NCBI GenBank assembly: GCA_026987085.1
Contig: JALSNH010000009.1
Location: 1-13,048 of the forward strand
Origin: Aquificota bacterium
GTDB taxonomy: Bacteria > Aquificota > Aquificia > Aquificales > QOAS01
Direction: 5' to 3'
DNA length: 13,048 nucleotides
Shown in pieces: positions 1-5,683 of the stretch. The translations under genes and the position numbers were made by a program. Within the stretch, counting starts at the first letter, position 1. Each line of letters opens with the position of its first letter. Below the pieces are notes generated by a model. It ran no database searches and was not told the origin of the DNA. It saw only the letters and a list, made by a program, of their open reading frames with translations.

Positions 1-95
1 ATCATATAATTTTAAAGTTTCATTTGGAGAGAAATCCAATAAAAAATAAGGGAATCTATATAAAATTTGATATTGGGTATAATTACCATTTTTAG
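1..95 (+). CDS. pelB: C-terminal end of a beta-barrel outer-membrane protein, probably PelB (partial)
   Basis: An open frame runs in from the left edge (frame starting at base 3) and stops at the TAG at 93-95, giving about 30 residues. The end reads GIYIKFDIGYNYHF: alternating hydrophobic and polar residues with a terminal Phe, the usual form of the last strand of an outer-membrane beta-barrel. It stops 21 nt before pelC. In the known pelABCDEFG order the gene before pelC is pelB, which encodes the TPR-scaffold/porin exporting Pel polysaccharide. The beta-barrel ending is seen in the sequence; the name PelB rests on position and family knowledge. The fragment is too short for homology alone, and the rest of the gene lies outside the window. 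Confidence 0.55.
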   Translation, partial: HIILKFHLERNPIKNKGIYIKFDIGYNYHF

Positions 96-116
96 TCAAT
101 TTAAGGGAGGAGAGCA

Positions 117-626
117 ATGTTTAGAAGGTTGGCTGTAATTTTGGTGCTAGTCTTTTTCTTTTTTAGTTGTGGGAAAGTTGTAGACAAAGGTAATTTTCAT
201 CTTTCTAAAGAGAATACTTATATTATAGTTCCATTTATAAATTATACTGACACTCCTTTAGCTGGATACAGAGTTGCTTCAATATTTGGAGCCCTCCTTA
301 AAGCAAAAGGTTTTAAAGTTAATAATACCCCACTATTAATTAATGGAGACATTTACTCATTGGATAAGATTTCTAAAAAGGATATTTATAGATATATTTG
401 CCGATATAAAAATAAAGCGGATTATATTATTACCGGTACTGTTAATGAATTTTCCTACAAAATAGGACTTGATAACGAACCTGCAGTTAGTATCACTATC
501 TATTTGATAGATCCTAAAACCGGTAAAGTGATAAAAGCGGCTACTTTATCGGCTGACGGTAGTCCGTATGATTCCTTATCAACCATAACTCAAACATTAT
601 TAAGGCGGGTTGTTGCAAATGATTAG
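117..626 (+). CDS. pelC: PelC, outer-membrane lipoprotein of Pel polysaccharide export
   Basis: The product is 169 residues, close to the usual PelC length of about 170. A basic start (MFRR) and a hydrophobic run lead to a lipoprotein cysteine, Cys18, in FFFSCG. The mature part has the PelC pattern: VPFINYTDTPLAGYR, then a short helix ending in LLKAKGF, then DYIITGTVNEFSYK, GLDNEPAVSITIYLIDPKTGK, and a final helix with SLSTITQTLLRRV. In Pseudomonas, PelC forms a dodecameric ring at the inner face of the outer membrane that funnels Pel to the PelB porin. The start is fixed by a strong Shine-Dalgarno (GGGAGGAG, about 105-112). The stop overlaps the pelD start by 8 nt, which suggests translational coupling. 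Base composition is AT-rich like pelD and unlike most of the window. Confidence 0.88.
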   Translation: MFRRLAVILVLVFFFFSCGKVVDKGNFHLSKENTYIIVPFINYTDTPLAGYRVASIFGALLKAKGFKVNNTPLLINGDIYSLDKISKKDIYRYICRYKNKADYIITGTVNEFSYKIGLDNEPAVSITIYLIDPKTGKVIKAATLSADGSPYDSLSTITQTLLRRVVAND

Positions 627-1842
627 TGTTAAAAGGATTTTTAGAAACAGATTTTTAGAAATTTTATTCTTTTTCCTTTTATACACTTTGGTGGGATATT
701 TTCTTAATAAGAAAGATCCTTTGTTGCTTAATCTTGAATTTTCTCCTCTAATTTTATTTTTTATTTTTATAGCACTATTTTATGGGATAATAGAAGGTAT
801 ATTTTTATGGTTAGTTTCTTTAGTTGCAAGTTTTTTGATTTATAAAAAACTAATAATTTTTAAATTTTTATGGTTTTTAGTACTAACACTAATAGCGGGT
901 TATTTTAAGTATCATTGGCGAACAGCTATTGAAAAAGCGGAAACTGATAAAGATTTTTACAAATCTGAAGCAGAGATAATGAGGGAAACTGCATATTTGG
1001 TCAAACTTTCTCACGATCAGTTGGAATTTAACTATTTAACTAAACCTTATAGTTTAAGACAATTGCTAACTGAAGTGAAGAATTTGCTGTTGAAGGAAGA
1101 TATTGATATTGTATTAAATTATATTTCAACTATTTTGGTTCAGAACTTTAGAATTTACAAAGCTATATTGGTAGAAAAAAGGAAAGAATTTCTTCCATTG
1201 TTAAGAATAGGTAATGCTAATTTATTAAACTTGGGAGAAGCTCATATAGAGCTATTTAAAAGGGCTATAGATTCTGGAAAAATTTATTGGATTCCTTTTA
1301 AAGGACTAAAATCAAAATTCTTAAATGATGAAACTCCCAAATACTTGGCAATTGTTCCTGTAAAAACCAATGAAAGAATATATCTTCTAGCTATAGAAGA
1401 TATTAATTTTCTTTATCTTAACGAGGATACTTTAATATCTATATATATACTTTTATCTTATATTTTTGAAGATTTTGATTTGCGGGACAAAATCTTGCAG
1501 ATATCCAAACAATTAAAATGTTCTTTTGAATTTATTAAAGAACTATACAAAATGTATAGATTATTTACGAAGGCTAAAGTTAAAAGTTCTTTGGTTATTT
1601 TGGAATATCGAGAATTACCAGAAGGAATTCTGAAACAGTTAGAATACGATATTAGAGCTTTAGATATGTTTTGCATTCCCGAATCTAGTAGATTTATTAT
1701 ATTTTTATTGCCTTTTACAGATTATTTGGGGGCGAAAAGTTTTAGTAAAAGGATATTGAATAAATATAAAATTTTTACTCTAGTTAAGATAAAGGAAATT
1801 GATAAGCGTATAATGCGGGAGTTAAGTAAACTTATAAGTTGA
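619..1842 (+). CDS. pelD: PelD, inner-membrane c-di-GMP receptor of the Pel system
   Basis: About 407 residues from the ATG at 619; a TTG at 610 is possible, but GGCGGG (604-609) sits 9 nt before the ATG. Residues about 12-100 form some four membrane segments, followed by a charged helical linker (about 105-155), a GAF-like domain (about 155-285) and a C-terminal degenerate GGDEF domain. The inhibitory-site motif RxxD is present as RALD (346-349). The position that would be GGDEF reads ESSRF, so no cyclase activity is expected. A further Arg at 378 lies 32 residues after the first Arg and may match Arg402 of Pseudomonas PelD, which with Arg367 and Asp370 binds c-di-GMP. PelD gates Pel export when c-di-GMP is bound. 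It is the last gene of the cluster here; no pelE follows. GC is very low (12/60 bases at 841-900). Confidence 0.88.
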   Translation: MISVKRIFRNRFLEILFFFLLYTLVGYFLNKKDPLLLNLEFSPLILFFIFIALFYGIIEGIFLWLVSLVASFLIYKKLIIFKFLWFLVLTLIAGYFKYHWRTAIEKAETDKDFYKSEAEIMRETAYLVKLSHDQLEFNYLTKPYSLRQLLTEVKNLLLKEDIDIVLNYISTILVQNFRIYKAILVEKRKEFLPLLRIGNANLLNLGEAHIELFKRAIDSGKIYWIPFKGLKSKFLNDETPKYLAIVPVKTNERIYLLAIEDINFLYLNEDTLISIYILLSYIFEDFDLRDKILQISKQLKCSFEFIKELYKMYRLFTKAKVKSSLVILEYRELPEGILKQLEYDIRALDMFCIPESSRFIIFLLPFTDYLGAKSFSKRILNKYKIFTLVKIKEIDKRIMRELSKLIS

Positions 1843-1855
1843 TTTTTATTTTTTA

Positions 1856-2293
1856 CTAAGTTTCTATTATATAATCCCACTCAATTGTTGCTGCGGTTTT
1901 TAGCATGGCGCTAATGGAACAGTATTTTTCCATGGAAAGTTTAATTGCTTGCTCCACTGCCTTTTGTGGTAAATTCCCTTTAAACTTATAAAAAATTTTG
2001 ATATGCGTGAAAATCTTTGGGTGTGTATTTCTTCTAACACCTTCAACCTCTACCTGGAACTCTTTAACTTCCAACCTCTTTTTGGTCAGAATTGAAATAA
2101 CGTCCATTGCGGTGCAACCTCCTAAAGCCATTAGAAGCATCTCCACGGGAGAGGGATACTCGCCGTCTCCAAAGGGAGGTTTTCCATCCATTAAAACCTT
2201 TTGACCGTCAGAGTTTATACCTTCAAACTTTAACTTTTCCAAGTGTTTTATCTTTACCTTCATAGAGACCGGATTTTGTTTAAGTTCTTTCAT
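1856..2293 (-). CDS. OsmC/Ohr-family peroxiredoxin-like protein
   Basis: 145 residues with the two conserved redox cysteines of the OsmC/Ohr family: Cys60 in ALGGCTAMDV and Cys125 in EKYCSISAML. These positions nearly coincide with Cys59 and Cys125 of E. coli OsmC. The PSPVEMLLMALGGC stretch is the family signature. Such enzymes reduce organic hydroperoxides in the cytoplasm using the cysteine pair. The variant with YCSISAML resembles the OsmC/YhfA branch more than Ohr, so the substrate is uncertain. The gene is convergent with pelD (13-nt gap) and divergent from the patatin gene (38-nt gap). No Shine-Dalgarno precedes the ATG at 2293; Met11 is an alternative start, also without one. The family is secure; the physiological peroxide is not. 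Confidence 0.9.
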   Translation of the reverse strand: MKELKQNPVSMKVKIKHLEKLKFEGINSDGQKVLMDGKPPFGDGEYPSPVEMLLMALGGCTAMDVISILTKKRLEVKEFQVEVEGVRRNTHPKIFTHIKIFYKFKGNLPQKAVEQAIKLSMEKYCSISAMLKTAATIEWDYIIET

Positions 2294-2306
2294 TGGTTTA
2301 CTTAAG

Positions 2307-2314
2307 TTTATAAA
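2307..2314. promoter_or_regulatory. Symmetrical TTTATAAA element in a divergent gap, possible shared -10
   Basis: The 38-bp gap between the osmC-like and patatin genes is almost pure A/T and contains a perfect TTTATAAA palindrome. Read rightward it gives TATAAA 17 nt before the patatin ATG; read leftward it gives TATAAA 13 nt before the osmC-like ATG. No convincing -35 was found for either direction. If both are real -10 boxes, both mRNAs would have leaders of only about 6-11 nt. This is an inference from spacing. Confidence 0.3.
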
Positions 2315-2331
2315 GTTTTTAAATTGTTTGA

Positions 2332-3072
2332 ATGGAAATCTGTCTTATTCTTTCTGGTGGAGCCGCAAGGGGCTTAGCCCACATAGGGGTCTACAAATAC
2401 CTAACCGAACGAGGTTTTACTGTAAAAGCGGTTTCGGGAAGTTCCGCCGGTTCGATTGTAGGGGCTTTTATCTGTGCGGGTTATACACCCGACCAAATGG
2501 TGGAAATCGCTAAAAATGTTTCACCTATAAAGGTTTTCAAACCTCAACTTCCCCCAAAAAGGGCATTTTTCAAAAACGAACCAATTTTGGAGTTCTTTAG
2601 AGAGTATCTCCCTGAAAAGTTTAAGGATTTAAAAGTTCCACTTTTTGTTTCCACTACCGAATTAAACAGCGGGCAAAATCGAATATTTTCGGAGGGTAAT
2701 TTACCTACAGCGGTAATGGCCTCGGCCTCTTTGCCACCCTTTTTCAAGCCGGTAGAAATAGAAGGAAAACTCTACAACGATGGTGGATTTTCCAACGACC
2801 TACCGGTGGAACCGTTTTTAAACGAAAACTGCCTTAAGGTGTGCATCGATGTCACGCCACTTCAACCTATAAGGGGAGTTTCCAACTGGATAGAGACCGT
2901 TTTAAGGAGCTTTTTAATATCTATAAGGTTCCACAAAAGGGAAAAATACAAACTTTGCGACCTTGTGGTGGTGCCCAGATTTAAAAACCTCGGCTTTGTA
3001 AACTACAAAAGGGTGGAAGATTATGTTGCGGAAGGCTACCGGGCGGTTAAGGAGGCTTTTTCAAAGATTTAA
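2332..3072 (+). CDS. Patatin-like phospholipase, RssA-type
   Basis: 246 residues forming one compact patatin domain. The oxyanion-hole motif GGAARG is at 9-14, the nucleophile elbow GSSAG at 36-40 (Ser38), and the Asp of the Ser-Asp dyad at Asp150 in YNDGGFSNDLPVEP. This is the standard set for bacterial patatin-like acyl hydrolases of about 250-300 residues (RssA/YlbK/NTE-like). They cleave acyl esters of phospholipids or lysophospholipids; the true substrate cannot be read from sequence. There is no signal peptide, so it is probably cytoplasmic. The ATG has no Shine-Dalgarno. The 3' end overlaps the DUF58 gene by 50 nt, so the two are very likely co-transcribed and coupled. Confidence 0.92.
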   Translation: MEICLILSGGAARGLAHIGVYKYLTERGFTVKAVSGSSAGSIVGAFICAGYTPDQMVEIAKNVSPIKVFKPQLPPKRAFFKNEPILEFFREYLPEKFKDLKVPLFVSTTELNSGQNRIFSEGNLPTAVMASASLPPFFKPVEIEGKLYNDGGFSNDLPVEPFLNENCLKVCIDVTPLQPIRGVSNWIETVLRSFLISIRFHKREKYKLCDLVVVPRFKNLGFVNYKRVEDYVAEGYRAVKEAFSKI

Positions 3073-3949
3073 AAATCCCAACGAAAGGGTAAAGATAAAT
3101 TTTGGCGGAAAACTTTACATTGGCTTTACCCTCTTTATAGGCTTCGCCGCTGTCAATACCGGCAACAATATGCTCTATATTCTGCTTTCCTTTTTGCTTT
3201 CACTTATGGGAATTTCCGGCTTTCTATCGAGATACAACCTCAAAGGGTTTAAAGTTAAATTTTTCCCCCCGGAGGAAATTTGGTGCTGCAAACCTGAAAA
3301 GGTAAAGGTTAAAATCATTAACACAAAAAGGTTTCCCTCATTTTTGATAGAACTCCAACAGAAAGAGATAGGTTTAAATTTGCTCCTCAAATTGGTTGAA
3401 AGGGATGTAGAGGTTTCCACACCTTTAGTATTTTCAAAAAGAGGTATTTACCACGTTAGGGAAATTGAACTTAAAAGCACCTTCCCTTTTGGGTTATTTG
3501 AAAGGAGTATAAGGTTCCCTATAGGGGAAAAACTTTTGGTATACCCACAACCGAAGGAGATTAACTTTAAAAGCCTCCCCCAAAGGGTAAACTTAAAAGG
3601 AGAACTCCAAGAGGCGGTCAAAACTTCCATTAAAGGAACTTCGGCAATATCCGTTAAAGAGTATCAGGGAGAAGGTTTTTCCGCAATCAGTTGGAAGCAC
3701 TTTGCCAAATACGGTGAACTCTATGTTAAACAGTTTGAGGAGGAGGAAAAGGTTCCGCAAGTTTTCATAGATATGGAGGCTTTACCCGGTAGCAAGGAGG
3801 ACAAAATTTCCTACGCCACCTATTTGGTAAGGCTGTTTAGGAATAGGGGCTACGCTGTCGGTATTAAATGTTTGGATAAAAGGGAAATCCCGCCTTCGGC
3901 GGGGAAGGAACACTATAAAAATATACTTGAATGTTTAGCTTTTCTTTAA
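3023..3949 (+). CDS. DUF58-domain membrane protein
   Basis: 308 residues. A basic N-terminus is followed by one or two membrane segments (about 33-67), a beta-rich middle with TFPFGLFERS, matching the family's PFGLF signature, and the C-terminal DUF58 core VKEYQGEGFSAISWKHFAK, corresponding to the usual EYxxGDxxRxIxWKxxAR. It ends in a vWA-like segment (PQVFIDMEA). DUF58 proteins usually accompany MoxR-type AAA ATPases and transglutaminase-like membrane proteins; neither is in this window. The molecular role is unknown. The ATG at 3023 lies inside the patatin gene, with GGTGGA 5 nt upstream acting as a plausible ribosome site. The stop codon overlaps that of the convergent regulator by 3 nt. 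Confidence 0.88.
   Translation: MLRKATGRLRRLFQRFKNPNERVKINFGGKLYIGFTLFIGFAAVNTGNNMLYILLSFLLSLMGISGFLSRYNLKGFKVKFFPPEEIWCCKPEKVKVKIINTKRFPSFLIELQQKEIGLNLLLKLVERDVEVSTPLVFSKRGIYHVREIELKSTFPFGLFERSIRFPIGEKLLVYPQPKEINFKSLPQRVNLKGELQEAVKTSIKGTSAISVKEYQGEGFSAISWKHFAKYGELYVKQFEEEEKVPQVFIDMEALPGSKEDKISYATYLVRLFRNRGYAVGIKCLDKREIPPSAGKEHYKNILECLAFL
3889..3903 (-). terminator. GC hairpin inside the DUF58 3' end, possible terminator for the regulator transcript
   Basis: CCCGCC-TTC-GGCGGG is a perfect 6-bp all-GC stem with a 3-nt loop, striking in an AT-rich region. On the plus strand it lies within the DUF58 reading frame and is followed by GAAGGAA, so it is not a terminator in that direction. On the minus strand it lies 43 nt beyond the regulator's stop and is followed by ATTTCCCTTTT, a weak T-rich tail. 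It could therefore end the leftward transcript. The fold is seen in the sequence; the termination role is inferred. Confidence 0.35.
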
Positions 3950-5499
3950 AAGGATTTTTTCTTTCGTTTAACCTCTATTCCATATTTTTTTATGCGGTAA
4001 TCAAGTTGCCGTAAGGTAAAACCCAATAGCTTGGCTGCCCTCGACTTTACATAATTAGCTTTTTCCAGAGCCCAAATTATCTTTTGCTTCTCCTCTTCTT
4101 CTATTTTTTTAGGTAAAGGTAGAGAAACCAATTCTTCCATTAAGGGAATTTCTTTTTTTTGTTCCAACAGGTGGGGTGCTATCAATTTTAAATCTTCCAC
4201 CGAAAGAGTTTTTCCATCTTTGGCTAGTAGAACCAGTCGATGAATTATTCTGTCCAATTCCTTAACGTTTTCTTTTAAATTTGCAAGGCTTAAAACTTTT
4301 ACAAGTTCTTCATCAAATTTTACCTTCTTGCGGTATTTTTTAGCATATTTTTTTAGAATATGATTTATCAATAGGGGAATATCTTCCCTTCTTTGGGATA
4401 AAGAGGGAACTTCAATAGTAATCAAGGATAGGTTATCATAGAGCTCTCTCAGAAACATGCCCTCTTTAACTCTTTCTAAAAGGTCAACACCTGTTGTTGC
4501 AATTATTCTTACATCAAATTTCCTTTCGTCTTCACTACCAACTCTTGCTGCGTTTTTGGTTTTTACAAAATCGGCTAGTTTTTTTTGAACCTCCATTGGA
4601 AGTAGTTCAATATGTTTGATTATTAGTGTTCCGCCTTCCGCTAGTTCTAAAAGACCGGGTTTAAAAGGCTGATATTTGTTTCCTTCGAAACCAAAGAGTT
4701 CAATATCTATTAGGTTCTTTGGAATATTTCTCAAATCTAATACTTGTAAAGGTTTATCTTTTCTGGAAGAGGTAAAGTGGATTACTTTGGCTACTAAAGT
4801 TTTACCAACTCCTTCGTCTCCAACAATTAGAAGGTTTAAATGGGTAGATTCCAACTGATGGATTAGTTGGCGTAATCTTTCTATAGCTTCAGAGATTCCT
4901 ATAAGCCCATATTTAGAAATTTCTTTTTCTTTAATAAGGGATAATGAAATTCCTTTTTTCTCTAAAAGTTTTTTTTCCTTTTCGAATTCCTCTTTGAGAT
5001 AGATAAAGGTTCCCAAAATGGAGCCGATAATTGAAAGAATCTCCAAGGTTTTTTCTATAGAGATTTTTGATTCTTTAAGATCCTTAAAAATACCTATAAC
5101 GCCTACAATTTCAGAGCCTGCTTTTATGGGGGCGGTAAAAAAGCCAAAATCTTTGTAAGGAATTCTTTTTAAAAGACCGGTTTTATTTAATAATTCGTCT
5201 TCGGTTGCAAAGAGCGGTATTCCCAGTTTAAAAGTTTGTCCGGTAATTCCTTCACCTTTTGAATAGATAGCTTTTTCGATTTCTGAAGGTAAAAAACCAA
5301 AAGCGCTTTTTACTCTAAGCTCATCCACTTTAGGGTCGTAGAAAGCTATAAAACTATGTTCTATATTCCAAAGACTGTAAAAGGTTTTTAGAATCAAGTC
5401 TAATAACTTTGATAGGTCTTTTTGTTTTAAAAAACCTTTAAGAATTTCGTTTATTATTCTTAATTCTTCCGTTTTGAGTCTTAGTTTTCTTTTAACCAT
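3946..5499 (-). CDS. NifA/NtrC-shaped regulator (GAF + AAA+ + Fis HTH) with degenerate sigma-54 activation machinery
   Basis: 517 residues in NifA order: GAF domain (about 25-165, with GEGITGQTF at 82-90), AAA+ domain (about 198-445) and a Fis-type HTH (about 470-505, RAAKLLGFTLRQLDYRI, very like the NifA C-terminus). Walker A is intact (GDEGVGKT, 227-234). Other functional sites are not. The GAFTGA loop is missing: after ELFG (267-270) the sequence is FEGNKYQPFKPG, about 3 residues short. The Walker B Asp-Glu reads Lys295-His296. The paired Arg fingers read Leu350 and Asn356 (FLRELYDNL). Sensor I ATN reads TTG, and the sensor II Arg reads Lys413. It therefore probably binds DNA and perhaps nucleotide but cannot remodel sigma-54 holoenzyme. 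Divergent from amt, it is a candidate nitrogen regulator working with the housekeeping sigma factor. A plain unstudied repressor role is equally possible. Confidence 0.85.
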   Translation of the reverse strand: MVKRKLRLKTEELRIINEILKGFLKQKDLSKLLDLILKTFYSLWNIEHSFIAFYDPKVDELRVKSAFGFLPSEIEKAIYSKGEGITGQTFKLGIPLFATEDELLNKTGLLKRIPYKDFGFFTAPIKAGSEIVGVIGIFKDLKESKISIEKTLEILSIIGSILGTFIYLKEEFEKEKKLLEKKGISLSLIKEKEISKYGLIGISEAIERLRQLIHQLESTHLNLLIVGDEGVGKTLVAKVIHFTSSRKDKPLQVLDLRNIPKNLIDIELFGFEGNKYQPFKPGLLELAEGGTLIIKHIELLPMEVQKKLADFVKTKNAARVGSEDERKFDVRIIATTGVDLLERVKEGMFLRELYDNLSLITIEVPSLSQRREDIPLLINHILKKYAKKYRKKVKFDEELVKVLSLANLKENVKELDRIIHRLVLLAKDGKTLSVEDLKLIAPHLLEQKKEIPLMEELVSLPLPKKIEEEEKQKIIWALEKANYVKSRAAKLLGFTLRQLDYRIKKYGIEVKRKKKSF

Positions 5500-5540
5500 A
5501 TAGCGGTTAACTTTACCTTTTTGGAAATCTTTTTTAGTGA

Positions 5541-5563
5541 AGGTTTTTTACAAAAATGTAAAC
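5541..5563 (+). promoter_or_regulatory. Palindromic operator, copy 1, in the regulator-amt gap
   Basis: The core at 5547-5562 is the perfect inverted repeat TTTACA-AAAA-TGTAAA, preceded by AGGTTT and followed by C. Copy 2, 39 bp downstream, matches it at 20 of 23 positions, including flanking bases outside the palindrome. Conservation of a whole 23-bp unit in an otherwise different gap points to a protein-binding site. The likely binder is the adjacent Fis-type HTH regulator, by inference only. Confidence 0.6.
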
Positions 5564-5579
5564 TTCCTTTAGCAGGGAA

Positions 5580-5602
5580 AGGTTTTTAACAAATTTGTAA
5601 AC
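5580..5602 (+). promoter_or_regulatory. Palindromic operator, copy 2, in the regulator-amt gap
   Basis: The core at 5586-5601 is TTAACA-AATT-TGTAAA, a palindrome with one mismatched pair around a perfect ACAAATTTGT centre. Flanks AGGTTT and a trailing C match copy 1. If the TATACT at 5645-5650 is the amt -10, this site is centred near -63 and copy 1 near -102, distances usual for an activator acting from upstream. The spacing arithmetic is from the sequence; the function is inferred. Confidence 0.6.
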
Positions 5603-5642
5603 ACTTTAAGAAAGATTCTTCAAAAAGAGCCTTTTATAGGTC

Positions 5643-5670
5643 TCTATACTTTCATTCCCAATATTGTCAA
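5643..5670 (-). promoter_or_regulatory. Sigma-70-type promoter reading toward the regulator gene
   Basis: On the minus strand TTGACA (5670-5665) is a perfect -35, followed by a 16-bp spacer and TATAGA (5648-5643). The predicted start near 5636 gives a leader of roughly 137 nt before the regulator's ATG at 5499. That leader crosses both palindromes, so a bound protein would block elongation and could give autorepression. The promoter overlaps the ribosome-binding region and possible -10 of amt on the other strand. Confidence 0.5.
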
Positions 5671-5678
5671 AAGGAGGT
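5645..5678 (+). promoter_or_regulatory. Possible amt -10 box and clear amt ribosome-binding site
   Basis: TATACT (5645-5650) is a plausible -10, but no -35 lies 16-18 bp upstream (that stretch is A-rich), as expected for an activator-dependent promoter. No sigma-54 -24/-12 element (GG and GC about 10 bp apart in the usual context) was found between 5500 and 5683. AAGGAGGT (5671-5678) ends 5 nt before the amt ATG at 5684 and fixes that start. Confidence 0.35.
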
Positions 5679-5683
5679 AAAAG

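Noticed and set aside
610..618. TTG at 610 as the pelD start
   Set aside because: The ATG at 619 is 9 nt after GGCGGG, while the TTG lies directly against that sequence with no spacing.
1829..1854. AACTTATAAGTT palindrome followed by a T-run after pelD
   Set aside because: The stem would be about 4 A/T-rich pairs once a loop is allowed, too weak for a terminator, especially in a thermophile.
5500..5683. Sigma-54 promoter upstream of amt
   Set aside because: I looked for GG and GC 10 bp apart in a TGGCAC/TTGC-like context and found none on the plus strand.
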